Origin: Rhipicephalus microplus
Lineage: Eukaryota > Arthropoda > Arachnida > Ixodida > Ixodidae
NCBI RefSeq assembly: GCF_043290135.1
Contig: NC_134707.1
Span: forward strand, 140,803,319-140,867,318
Direction of reading: 5' to 3'
DNA length: 64,000 bases
The notes below the pieces were generated by a model. It was not told the origin of the DNA. It worked only from the letters and a program-made list of their open reading frames with translations, and did not search any database. Positions 1 through 11,809 of the stretch are shown here, in pieces. Each line of letters begins with the position of its first letter. Position 1 is the stretch's first letter. Position numbers and translations under genes: made by a program.

Positions 1-3000
1 AATTTCTAGTTGTGGAGTTTCTAGTTGTAGAGTTTCTAGTTGCGAAGTCTCAAGTTGTGGAGTTTCTAGTTGTGGAGTTTCTAGTGGCGGAGTTTCTAGT
101 TGCAGAGTTTCATGTTTCGGAGTTTCTAGTTGTGGAGTTTGTAGTTGTGGAGTATCTAGTTGTGGGCTCTCAAGTTGTGGAGTTTCTAGTTGTGGAGTTC
201 TAGTTGCGGAGTTTTCTAGTCGCGGAGTCTGTAGTTGTGGAGTTTCTAGTTGTGGAATTTCTAGTTACGGAGTTTCTAGTTGTGGAGCTTTTAGTTGAGT
301 AGTCTCTAGTTGTTGAGTCTCTAGTTGTGGAATTTCTAGTTGTGGAGTTTCTAGTTGTGGAGTTTCTAGTTGTGGAATTTCAAGTTGTGGAGTCTCTAGT
401 GGCGGAGTGAGTTTCCAGTTGCGGAGCCAGTAGTTGTGGAGTTTCTAGTTGCGGAGCCAGTAGTTGTGGAGTTTCTAGAGTTGGAGTTTCTAGTTGTGGA
501 ATTTCTAGTGTTTGAATTTCTAGTTGCCGAGTTCTTTAGTTGCGAAGTCTCAAGCTGTGGAGTTTCTAGCTGTGAAGTTTCTAGTTGCGGAGTTTCTAGT
601 TGCGGAGTTTCTAGTTGTGGAGTTTTTAGTTGAGGAGTCTCTAGTTGTGGAGTCTCTAGTTGTTGAGTTTCTAGTTGCCGAGTTTCTAGTTGCGAAGTCT
701 CAAGTCGTGGAGTTTCTAGCTGCGGAGTTTCTAGTTGCGGAGCTTCTAGTGGCGGAGTTTCTAGTTGTGGAATTTGTAGTTGTGGAGTATCTAGATTTGG
801 TGTTTCAAGTTGTGGAGTTTCTAGCTGTGGAGTTTCTAGTTGCGGAGTTTCTAGTTGCAGAGTTTCTAGTTGCGGAGTTTCTAGTTGTGGAGTTTCTAGT
901 TGTTGAGTTTCTAGTCGCCGAGTTCTTTAGTTGCGAAGTCTCAAGTTGTGGAGTTTCTAGCTGTGGAATTTCTAGTTGTTGAGTTTCTAGTTGCGGAGTT
1001 TCTAGTTGTGGAGTTTTTAGCTGTGGAGTCTCTAGTTGTGGAGTCTCTAGTTGTGGAGTTTCTAGTTGTGGAGTGTCTACTTGTGGAGTTTCTAGTTGTG
1101 GAGTTTCTAGTTGTGGAGTTTCTATTTGTAGTTTTTATTTTTCGAGTTTGTAGTTGTAGATTTTCTAATTGCAGAGTTCCTAGTTGTGGAGTTTCTAGTT
1201 GTGGAGTTTCTTGTTGGGGAGTTTCTAGTTGTGAAGTTTCTAATTGTGGATTTTCTAGTTGCGGAATTTCTAGTTGCGAAGTTTCTAGTTGAAGAGTTTC
1301 TACTTGAGTTTATAGCTGCGGATTTTCTAGTTCCACAGTTTCGAGTTGCAAAGTTTCAAGTTGTCGAGTTTGTAATTGCGGAGTCGCTAGTTGTGGAGTT
1401 TCTAGTTGCGGAGTTGCTAGCTGTGGAGTTTCTAGCTGCGGAGTCTCTAATTGTGCAGTCTCTAGTTTTGGACTCTCTAGTTGTGGAGTTTCTAGTTGTG
1501 GAGTTTATAGATGTGGAGTTTCTAGCTGTGGAGATTCTAGTTGCGGAGTTTCTAGTTGCAGAGTTTCTATTTGCAGAGTTTCTTGTTGCAGAGTTTCTAG
1601 TTGTGGAGTTTCTAGTTGTGAAGTTTTAGTTGTGGAGTTTCAAGTTGTGGAATTCATAGGTGTGGAGTTTCTAGTTGTGGAGTTTCTAGTTTTCGAGTTT
1701 CTAGTTACGGAGTTTCTAGTTGTGGAGTTTTTAGTTGTGGAGCTTTTAGTTGAGGAGTCTCTAGTTGTTGAGTCTCTAGTTGTGGAGTTCTAGATGTGGA
1801 GTTTCTAGTTGCGGAATTTCTTGATGTGGAGTTTCTAGTTGTGGAGTTTCTGGCTGTGGAGTTTATAGTTGCGGAGTTTCTAGTATCGGAGTTTCTAGTT
1901 GTGGAGTTTCTAGTTGTGGAGTTTCTAGTTGTAGAGTTTCTAGTTGCGAAGTCTCAAGTTGTGGAGTTTCTAGTTGTGGAGTTTCTAGTTGTGGAGTTTC
2001 TAGTTGTGGGGTTCGCAGTTGTGGGGTTCGTAGTTGTGGGGTTCGTAGTTGTGCAGTTCTAGTTGTGGAGTCTCTAGTTGAGGAGTTTCCATTTGTGGTG
2101 TTTCTAGCTGTGGAGTTTCTAGTAGCGGAGTTTCTAGATGCAGAGTTTCTAGTTGCGGAGTTTTCTAGTTGTGGAGACTGTAATGGCGGAGTTTCTAGTT
2201 GCGGAGTTCCAAGTTGTGGAGTTTCTAGTTGTGGAGCTTCTAGTTCTGGGGTTCGTAGTTTTGGGATTCGTAGTTGTGCAGTTTCTAGTTTTGCAGTCTC
2301 TAGTTGTGGAATTTCCAGTTGTGGAGTTTCTAGCTGTGGAGTTTCTAGTTGCGGAGTTTCTAGTTGCAGAGTTTCTAGTTGTGGAGTTTTCTAGTTGTGG
2401 AAATTCTAGTGGCGGAGTTTCTAGTTGCGGAGTTTCAAGTTGTGGAGTTTCTCGTTGTGGAGTTTCTAGTTGTGGAGTTTCTAGTTGCGGAGTTTCTAGT
2501 TGTGGAGCTTCAAGTTGTGGAGTTTCTAGTTGTGGAGTTTCTAGTTATGGAGTTTGTAGTTGTGGAGTATCTAGTTGTGGACTTTCAAGTTGTGAAGTTT
2601 CTAGTTGTGGAGTTTCTAGTTGCGGAGTTTTCTAGTTGCGGAGTCTGTAGTTGTGGAGTTTCTAGTTGTGGAATTTCTAAATGTGGAGTCTCTAGTTGCG
2701 GAGTGAGTTTCTAGTTGCGGAGTTTCTGGTTGTGGAGTTTCTAGTTGCAGAGTCAGTAGTTGTGGAGTTTCTAGTTGTGGATTTTCTAGCTGTGGAGTTT
2801 CTAGTTGCGGAGTTTCTAGTTGTGGGGTTCGTAGTTGTGGAGTTCGTAGTTGTGGAGTTTCTAGTTGTGAAGTCTCTAGTTGGGGAGTTTCCAGTTGTGG
2901 AGTTTCTAGCTGTGGAGTTTTTCGTTGCGGAGTTTCTAGTTGCAGAGTTTCTAGTAGCGGAGTATTCTAGTTGTGGAGATTCTAGTGGCGGAGTTTCTAG

Positions 3001-3895
3001 TAGCGGAGTTTCAAGTTGTGGAGTTTCTAGTTGTGGATTTTCTAGCTGTGGAGTTTCTAGTTGCGGAGTTTTTAGTTGCGGAGTTTCTGGTTGTGGAGTT
3101 TCTAGTTCTGGAGTCTGTAGTTGTGGAGTATCTATTTGTTGGGTTTCAAGTTGTGGAGTTTCTAGTTGTTAAGTTTCTAGTAGTTGAGTTTCCAGTTGCC
3201 AAGTTTCTAGTTGCGAAATCTCAAGTCGTGGAGTTTCTAGCTGTGGAGTTTCTAGTTGCGGAGTTTCTAGTTGCGGAGTTTCTAGTTGTGGATTTTGTAG
3301 TTGTGGAGTATATAGTTGTGGTGTTTCAAGTTGTGGAGTTTCTAGTTGCGGAGTTTCTAGTTGCGGAGTTTCTAGTTGCAGAGTTTCTCGTTCCGGAAAT
3401 TTCTAGTTGTGAAGTTTCTAGTTGTGGATTTTCTAGCTGTGGAGTTTCTAGTTGCGGAGTTTCTAGTTGTGGGGTTCGTAGTTGTGGAGTTCGTAAATGC
3501 GGAGTTTCTAGTTGGGAAGTCTCTAGTTAGGAAGTTTCCAGTTGTGGAGTTTCTAGCTGTGGAGTTTTTCGTTGTGGAGTTTCTAGTTGCAGAGTTTCTA
3601 GTAGCGGAGTTTTCTAGTTGTAGAGATTCTAGTGGCGGAGTTTCTGGTTATGGAGTTTCTAGTTCTGGAGTCTGTAGTTGTGGAGTATCTATTTGTAGGG
3701 TTTCAAGTTGTGGAGTTTCTAGTTGTGGAGTTTCTAGTTGTTGAGTTTCTAGTTGTTGAGTTTCCAGTTGCCGAGTTTCTAGTTGCGAAATCTCAAGTCG
3801 TGGAGTTTCTAGCTGTGGAGTTTCTAGTTGCGGAGTTTCTAGTTGCGGAGTTTCTAGTTGCGGAGTTTCTAGTTGTGGATTTTGTAGTTGTGGAG
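1..3895 (+). repeat. Family A plus C-like segment, copy 1 of a 3.9-kb duplicated block
   Basis: This block matches 14,552-18,430 almost base for base, at offset 14,551 for most of its length and 14,535 after about 3.4 kb because of small indels. Differences are isolated, for example GGGCTCTCAAG near 170 against GGGCTTTCAAG in the other copy. The first ~1.9 kb is family A. The remainder contains C-like units, including the GGGGTTCGTAG form near 2,010-2,055. Both copies share the unusual units GTTGGAG near 480, GTGAGTTTC near 407 and a 14-bp GAAGTTTTAG unit at 1,620. The left edge is the window edge, so the block may extend upstream. Confidence 0.85.
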
Positions 3896-3996
3896 TATAT
3901 AGTTGTGGTGTTTCAAGTTGTGGAGTTTCTAGTTGCGGAGTTTCTAGTTGCAGAGTTTCTAGTTGCAGAGTTTGTAGTTGTGGAGTTTCTAGTTGT

Positions 3997-6898
3997 GAAG
4001 TTTTAGTTGTGGAGTTTCAAGTTGTGGAATTCATAGGTGTGGAGTTTCTAGTTGTGGAGTTTCTAGTTTTCGAGTTTCTAGTTACGGAGTTTCTAGTTGT
4101 GGAGTTTTTAGTTGTGGAGCTTTTAGTTGAGGAGTCTCTAGTTGTTGAGTCTCTAGTTGTGGAAGTTCTAGGTGTGGAGTTTCTAGTTGCGGAGTTTCTT
4201 GTTGCGGAGTTTCTAGATGTGGAGTTTCTAGTTGTGGAGTTTCTGGCTGTGGAGTTTATAGTTGCGGAGTTTCTAGTATCGGAGTTTCTAGTTGTGGAAT
4301 TTCTAGTTGTGGAGTTTCTAGTTGTAGAGTTTCTAGTTGCGAAGTCTCAAGTTGTGGAGTTTCTAGTTGTGGAGTTTCTAGTGGCGGAGTTTCTAGTTGC
4401 AGAGTTTCATGTTTCGGAGTTTCTAGTTGTGGAGTTTGTAGTTGTGGAGTATCTAGTTGTGGGCTTTCAAGTTGTGGAGTTTCTAGTTGTGGAGTTCTAG
4501 TTGCGGAGTTTTCTAGTCGCGGAGTCTGTAGTTGTGGAGTTTCTAGTTGTGGAATTTCTAGTTACGGAGTTTCTAGTTGTGGAGCTTTTAGTTGAGTAGT
4601 CTCTAGTTGTTGAGTCTCTAGTTGTGGAATTTCTAGTTGTGGAGTTTCTAGTTGTGGAGTTTCGAGTTGTGGAATTTCAAGTTGTGGAGTCTCTAGTGGC
4701 GGAGTGAGTTTCTAGTTGCGGAGCCAGTAGTTGTGGAGTTTCTAGTTGCGGAGCCAGTAGTTGTGGAGTTTCTAGAGTTGGAGTTTCTAGTTGTGGAATT
4801 TCTAGTGTTTGAATTTCTAGTTGCCGAGTTCTTTAGTTGCGAAGTCTCAAGTTGTGGAGTTTCTAGCTGTGAAGTTTCTAGTTGCGGAGTTTCTAGTTGC
4901 GGAGTTTCTAGTTGTGGAGTTTTTAGTTGAGGAGTCTCTAGTTGTGGAGTCTCTAGTTGTTGAGTTTCTAGTTGCCGAGTTTCTAGTTGCGAAGTCTCAA
5001 GTCGTGGAGTTTCTAGTTGTGGAGTATCTACTTGTGGAGTTTCCATTTGTGGTGTTTCTAGCTGTGGAGTTTCTAGTTGCGGAGTTTCTAGATGCAGAGT
5101 ATCTAGTTGCGGAGTTTTCTAGTTGTGGAGATTCTAGTGGCGGAGTTTCTAGTTGCGGAGTTCCAAGTTGTGGAGTTTCTTGTTGTGGAGTTTCTAGTTG
5201 TGGAATTTGTAGTTGTGGAGTATATAGCTGTGGTGTTTCAAGTTGTGGAGTTTCTAGTGGCGGAGTTTCTAGTTGTAGAGTTTCTAGTTGCGGAGTTTTC
5301 TAGTTGTGGAGTTTCTAGTTGCGGAGTTTCTAGTTGCGGAGCTTCAAGTTGTGGAGTTTCTAGTTGTGGAGTTTCTAGTTGTGGAGTTTGTAGTTGTGGA
5401 GTATCTAGTTGTGGGCTTTCAAGTTGTGGAGTTTCTAGTTGTTGAGTCTCTAGTTGTGGAATTTCTAGTTGTGGAGTTTCTAGTTGTGGAGTTTCTAGTT
5501 GTGGAATTTCAAGTTGTGGAGTCTCTGGTGGCGGATTGAGCTTCTAGTTGCGTAGTTTCTGTTTGTGGAGTTTCTAGTTGCGGAGCCAGTAGTTGTGGAG
5601 TTTCTAGTTGTGGAGTTTCTAGTGTTTGAATTTCTAGTTGCCAAATTCTTTAGTTGCGAAGTCTCAAGTTGTGGAGTTTCTAGCTGTGAAGTTTCTAGTT
5701 GCGGAGTTTCTAGTTGTGGAGTTTTTAGTTGAGGAGTCTCTAGTTGTGGGGTCTCTAGTTGTGGAGTTTCTAGTTGTGGAGTGTCTACTTGTGGAGTTTC
5801 TAGTTGTGTAGTTTCTAGTTGTGGAGTTTCTAGTCGTGGAGTCTGTAGTTGAGGAGTAGCTATTTGTTGGGTTTCAAGTTATGGAGTTTTTGGCTGTGGA
5901 GTTTCTAGTTGTGGAGTTTCTAGTTGTTGAGTTTCTAGTTGCCGAGTTTCTAGTTGCGAAGTCTCAAGTCGTGGAGTTTCTAGCTGCGGAGTTTCTAGTT
6001 GCGGAGCTTCAAGTGGCGGAGTTTCTAGTTGTGGAATTTGTAGTTGTGGAGTATCTAGTTTTGGTGTTTCAAGTTGTGGAGTTTCTAGCTGTGGAGTTTC
6101 TAGTTGCGGAGTTTCTAGTTGCAGAGTTTCTAGTTGCGGAGTTTCTAGTTGCGGAGTTTCTAGTTGTGGAGTTTCTAGTTGTTGAGTTTCTAGTGGCCGA
6201 GTTCTTTAGTTGCGAATTCTCAAGTTGTGGAGTTTCTAGCTGTGGAATTTCTAGTTGTTGAGTTTCTAGATCCGGAGTTTCTAGTTGTGGAGTTTTTAGC
6301 TGTGGAGTCTCTAGTTGTGGAGTCTCTAGTTGTGAAGTTTCTAGTTGTGGAGTGTCTACTTGTGGAGTTTCTAGTTGTGGAGATACTAGTTGTAGAGTTT
6401 CTATTTGTAGTTTTTATTTTTCGAGTTTGTAGTTGTAGATTTTCTAGTTGCAGAGTTCCTAAATGTGGAGTTTCTAGTTGTGGAGTTTCTTGTTGGGGTG
6501 TTTCTAGTTGTGAAGTTTCCAATTGTGGATTTTCTAGTTGCGGAATTTCTAGTTGCGAAGTTTCTAGTTGGGGAGTTTCTACTTGAATTTATAGTTGTGG
6601 ATTTTCTAGTTCCACAGTTTCGAGTTGCAAAGTTTCAAGTTGTCGAGTTTGTAGTTGCGGAGTCGCTACTTGTGGAGTTTCTAGTTGTGGAGTTGCTAGC
6701 TGTGGAGTTTCTAGTTGCGGAGTCTCTAATTAGGCAGTCTCTAGTTTTGGAGTCTCTATTTGTGGAGTTTCTGGTTGTGGAGTTTATAGTTGTGGCGTTT
6801 CTAGCTGTGGAGATTCTAGTTGCGGAGTTTCTAGTTGCAGAGTTTCTAGCTGCGGAGTTTCTTGTTGCAGAGTTTGTAGTTGTGGAGTTTCTAGTTGT
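3997..6898 (+). repeat. Family A higher-order repeat copy (2.90 kb, longer form)
   Basis: I set the copy boundary at the 14-bp unit GAAGTTTTAGTTGTG, which is followed by GAATTCATAGGTG and recurs once per family A copy (1,620; 3,997; 6,899; 9,369; 11,810; 14,251; 16,171). This copy is about 460 bp longer than the 2,441-bp form. Its start also matches the window start at offset 4,297: the segment from 4,298 equals the segment from base 1 for about the first 1 kb before the two diverge. It carries one TTTTTATTTTTCGAG marker, near 6,410. No gene is visible. Confidence 0.8.
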
Positions 6899-9368
6899 GA
6901 AGTTTTAGTTGTGGAGTTTCAAGTTGTGGAATTCATAGGTGTTGAGTTTCTAGTTGTGGAGTTTCTAGTTTTCGAGTTTCTAGTTACGGAGTTTCTAGTT
7001 GTGGAGTTTTTAGTTGTGGAGCTTTTAGTTGAGGAGTCTCTAGTTGTTGAGTCTCTAGTTGTGGAAGTTCTAGTTGTGGAGTTTCTAGTTGCGGAGTTTC
7101 TTGTTGCGGAGTTTCTAGATGTGGAGTTTCTAGTTGTGGAGTTTCTGGCTGTGGAGTTTATAGTTGCGGAGTTTCTAGTATCGGAGTTTCTAGTTGTGGA
7201 GTTTCCAGTTGTGGAGTTTCTAGTTGTAGAGTTTCTAGTTGCGAAGTCTCAAGTTGTGGAGTTTCTAGTTGTGGAGTTTCTAGTGGCGGAGTTTCTAGTT
7301 GCAGAGTTTCTAGTTGCGGAGTTTTCTAGTTGTGGAGTTTCTAGTGGCGGAGTTTTTAGTTGCGGAGCTTCAAGTTGTGGAGTTTCTAGTTGTGGAGTTT
7401 GTAGTTGTGGAGTATCTAGTTGTGGGCTTTCAATTTGTGGAGTTTCTAGTTGTGGAGTTCTAGTTGCGGAGTTTTCTAGTCGCGGAGTCTGTAGTTGTGG
7501 AGTTTCTAGTTGTGGAATTTCTAGTTACGGAGTTTCTAGTTGTGGAGCTTTTAGTTGAGTAGTCTCTAGTTGTTGAGTCTCTAGTTGTGGAATTTCTAGT
7601 TGTGGAGTTTCTAGTTGTGGAGTTTCTAGTTGTGGAATTTCAAGTTGTGGAGTCTCTAGTGGCGGAGTGAGTTTCTAGTTGCGGAGTTTCTGGTTGTGGA
7701 GTTTCTAGTTGCGGAGCCAGTAGTTGTGGAGTTTCTAGTTTGGAGTTTCTAGTTGTGGAGTTTCTAGTGTTTGAATTTCTAGTTGCCGAGTTCTTTAGTT
7801 GCGAAGTCTCAAGTTGTGGAGTTTCTAGCTGTGAAGTTTCTAGTTGCGGAGTTTCTAGTTGCGGAGTTTCTAGTTGTGGAGTTTTTAGTTGAGGAGTCTC
7901 TAGTTGTGGAGTCTCTAGTTGTTGAGTTTCTAGTTGCCGAGTTTCTAGTTGCGAAGTCTCAAGTCGTGGAGTTTCTAGCTGCGGAGTTTCTAGTTGCGGA
8001 GCTTCTAGTGGCGGAGTTTCTAGTTGTGGAATTTGTTGTTGTGGAGTATCTAGATTTGGTGTTTCAAGTTGTGGAGTTTCTCGCTGTGGAGTTTCTAGTT
8101 GCGGAGTTTCTAGTTGCAGAGTTTCTAGTTGCGGAGTTTCTAGTTGTGGAGTTTCTAGTTGTTGAGTTTCTAGTCACCGAGTTTTTTAGTTGCGAAGTCT
8201 CAAGTTGTGGAGTTTCTAGCTGTGGAATTTCTGGTTGTTGAGTTTCTAGTTGCGGAGTTTCTAGTTGTGGAGTTTTTAGCTGTGGAGTATCTAGTTGTGG
8301 AGTCTCTAGTTGTGGAGTTTCTAGTTGTGGAGTGTCTACTTGTGGAGTTTCTAGTTGTGGAGTTTCTAGTTGTGGAGTTTCTAGTTGTAGTTTTTATTTT
8401 TCGAGTTTGTAGTTGTAGATTTTCTAATTGCAGAGTTCCTAGTTGTGGAGTTTCTAGTTGTGGAGTTTCTTGTTGGGGAGTTTCTAGTTGTGAAGTTTCT
8501 AATAGTGGATTTTCTAGTTGCGGAATTTCTAGTTGCGAAGTTTCTAGTTTGGGAGTTTCTACTTGAGTTTATAGCTGCGGATTTTCTAGTTCCACAGTTT
8601 CGATTTGCAAAGTTTCAAGTTGTCGAGTTTGGAATTGCGGAGTCGCTAGTTGTGGAGTTTCTAGTTGCGGAGTTGCTAGCTGTGGAGTTTCTAGCTGCGG
8701 AGTCTCTAATTGTGCAGTCTCTAGTTTTGGAGTCTCTAGTTGTGGAGTTTCTAGTTGTGGAGTTTTTAGCTGTGGAGTCTCTAGTTGTGGAGTCTCTAGT
8801 TGTGGAGTTTCTAGTTGTGGAGTGTCTACTTGTGGAGTTTCTAGTTGTGGAGATACTAGTTGTAGAGTTTCTATTTGTAGTTTTTATTTTTCGAGTTTGT
8901 AGTTGTAGATTTTCTAGTTGCAGAGTTCCTAAATGTGGAGTTTCTAGTTGTGGAGTTTCTTGTTGGGATGTTTCTAGTTGTGAAGTTTCCAATTGTGGAT
9001 TTTCTAGTTGCGGAATTTCTAGTTGCGAAGTTTCTAGTTGGGGAGTTTCTACTTGAATTTATAGTTGTGGATTTTCTAGTTCCACAGTTTCGAGTTGCAA
9101 AGTTTCAAGTTGTCGAGTTTGTAGTTGCGGAGTCGCTAGTTGTGGAGTTTCTAGTTGCGGAGTTGCTAGCTGTGGAGTTTCTAGTTGCGGAGTCTCTAAT
9201 TATGCAGTCTCTAGTTTTGGAGTCTCTATTTGTGGAGTTTCTAGTTGTGGAGTTTATAGTTGTGGAGTTTCTAGCTGTGGAGATTCTAGTTGCGGAGTTT
9301 CTAGTTGCAGAGTTTCTAGCTGCGGAGTTTCTTGTTGCAGAGTTTGTAGTTGTGGAGTTTCTAGTTGT
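6899..9368 (+). repeat. Family A higher-order repeat copy (2,470 bp)
   Basis: The copy runs between successive GAAGTTTTAG anchor units. Variant units follow the same order as in the next two copies, with about 30 bp (two units) of extra length. It contains two TTTTTATTTTTCGAG markers about 490 bp apart (near 8,390 and 8,880), which reveals an internal segmental duplication. The order of variant units is conserved from copy to copy, which identifies amplification of the whole block rather than of single units. Confidence 0.85.
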
Positions 9369-11809
9369 GAAGTTTTAGTTGTGGAGTTTCAAGTTGTGGA
9401 ATTCATAGGTGTGGAGTTTCTAGTTGTGGAGTTTCTAGTTTTCGAGTTTCTAGTTACGGAGTTTCTAGTTGTGGAGTTTTTAGTTGTGGAGCTTTTAGTT
9501 GAGGAGTCTCTAGTTGTGGAGTCTCTAGTTGTGGAAGTTCTAGGTGTGAAGATTCTAGTTGCGGAGTTTCTTGTTGCGGAGTTTCTAGATGTGGAGTTTC
9601 TAGTTGTGGAGTTTCTGGCTGTGGAGTTTATAGTTGCGGAGTTTCTAGTATCGGAGTTTCTAGTTGTGGAGTTTCTAGTTGTAGAGTTTCTAGTTGCGAA
9701 GTCTCAAGTTGTGGAGTTTCTAGTTGTGGAGTTTCTAGTGGCGGAGTTTCTAGTTGCAGAGTTTCTAGTTGCGGAGTTTTCTAGTTGTGGAGTTTCTAGT
9801 GGCGGAGTTTCTAGTTGCGGTGCTTCAAGTTGTGGAGTTTCTAGTTGTGGAGTTTCTAGTTGTGGAGTTTGTAGTTGTGGAGTATCTAGTTGTGGGCTTT
9901 CAAGTTGTGGAGTTTCTAGTTGTGGAGTTCTAGTTGCGGAGTTTTCTAGTCGCGGAGTCTGTAGTTGTGGAGTTTCTAGTTGTGGAATTTCTAGTTACGG
10001 AGTTTCTAGTTGTGGAGCTTTTAGTTGAGTAGTCTCTAGTTGTTGAGTCTCTAGTTGTGGAATTTCTAGTTGTGGAGTTTCTAGTTGTGGAGTTTCTAGT
10101 TGTGGAATTTCAAGTTGTGGAGTCTCTAGTGGCGGAGTGAGTTTCTAGTTGCGGAGTTTCTGGTTGTGGAGTTTCTAGTTGCGGAGCCAGTAGTTGTGGA
10201 GTTTCTAGTTGTGGAGTTTCTAGTTGTGGAGTTTCTAATGTTTGAATTTCTAGTTGCCGAGTTCTTTAGTTGCGAAGTCTGAAGTTGTGGAGTTTCTAGC
10301 TGTGAAGTTTCTAGTTGCGGAGTTTCTAGTTGCGGAGTTTCTAGTTGTGGAGTTTTTAGTTGAGGAGTCTCTAGTTGTGGAGTCTCTAGTTGTTGAGTTT
10401 CTAGTTGCCGAGTTTCTAGTTGCGAAGTCTCAAGTCGTGGAGTTTCTAGCTGCGGAGTTTCTAGTTGCGGAGCTTCTAGTGGCGGAGTTTCTAGTTGTGG
10501 AATTTGTAGTTGTGGAGTATCTAGATTTGGTGTTTCAAGTTGTGGACTTTCTAGCTGTGGAGTTTCTAGTTGCGGAGTTTCTAGTTGCAGAGTTTCTAGT
10601 TGCGGAGTTTCTAGTTGTGGAGTTTCTAGTTGTTGAGTTTCTAGTCGCCGAGTTCTTTAGTTGCGAAGTCTCAAGTTGTGGAGTTTCTAGCTGTGGAATT
10701 TCTAGTTGTTGAGTTTCTAGTTGCGGAGTTTCTAGTTGTGGAGTTTTTAGCTGTGGAGTCTCTAGTTGTGGAGTCTCTAGTTGTGGAGTTTCTAGTTGTG
10801 GAGTGTCTACTTGTGGAGTTTCTAGTTGTGGAGTTTCTATTTGTAGTTTTTATTTTTCGAGTTTGTAGTTGTAGATTTTCTAATTGCAGAGTTCCTAGTT
10901 GTGGAGTTTCTTGTTGGGGAGTTTCTAGTTGTGAAATTTCTAATTGTGGATTTTCTAGTTGCGGAATTTCTAGTTGCGAAGTTTCTAGTTGGGGAGTTTC
11001 TACTTGAGTTTATAGCTGCGGATTTTCTAGTTCCACAGTTTCGAGTTGCAAAGTTTCAAGTTGTCGAGTTTGGAATTGCGGAGTCGCTAGTTGTGGAGTT
11101 TCTAGTTGCGGAGTTGCTAGCTGTGGAGTTTCTAGCTGCGGAGTCTCTAATTGTGCAGTCTCTAGTTTTGGAGTCTCTAGTTGTGGAGTTTCTAGTTGTG
11201 GAGTTTTTAGCTGTGGAGTCTCTAGTTGTGGAGTCTCTAGTTGTGGAGTTTCTAGTTGTGGAGTGTCTACTTGTGGAGTTTCTAGTTGTGGAGATACTAG
11301 TTGTAGAGTTTCTATTTGTAGTTTTTATTTTTCGAATTTGTAGTTGTAGATTTTCTAGTTGCAGAGTTCCTAAATGTGGAGTTTCTAGTTGTGGAGTTTC
11401 TTGTTGGGGTGTTTCTAGTTGTGAAGTTTCCAATTGTGGATTTTCTAGTTGCGGAATTTCTAGTTGCGAAGTTTCTAGTTGGGGAGTTTCTACTTGAATT
11501 TATAGTTGTGGATTTTCTAGTTCCACAGTTTCGAGTTGCAAAGTTTCAAGTTGTCGAGTTTGTAGTTGCGGAGTCGCTAGTTGTGGAGTTTCTAGTTGCG
11601 GAGTTGCTAGCTGTGGAGTTTCTAGTTGCGGAGTCTCTAATTATGCAGTCTCTAGTTTTGGAGTCTCTATTTGTGGAGTTTCTAGTTGTGGAGTTTATAG
11701 TTGTGGAGTTTCTAGCTGTGGAGATTCTAGTTGCGGAGTTTCTAGTTGCAGAGTTTCTAGCTGCGGAGTTTCTTGTTGCAGAGTTTGTAGTTGTGGAGTT
11801 TCTAGTTGT
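9369..11809 (+). repeat. Family A higher-order repeat copy (2,441 bp)
   Basis: This is a canonical-length copy: the anchor-to-anchor distance is exactly 2,441 bp, the same as for the following copy. Isolated substitutions and a few small indels separate the two by eye. It carries the doubled TTTTTATTTTTCGAG segment (near 10,846 and 11,331). A 16-bp unit (GAGTTTTCTAG, one extra T) and a 14-bp unit (GAGTTCTAG) occur at conserved places and switch the translation between the VEFLV and GVSSC registers. Confidence 0.88.

Noticed and set aside
4693..5046. Minus-strand LETPQ/TRNST repeat frame of 117 codons with an ATG
   Set aside because: The ATG comes from a chance CAT in a TTTCCATTTG variant unit; the frame is the repeat read backwards and changes register within the open stretch.
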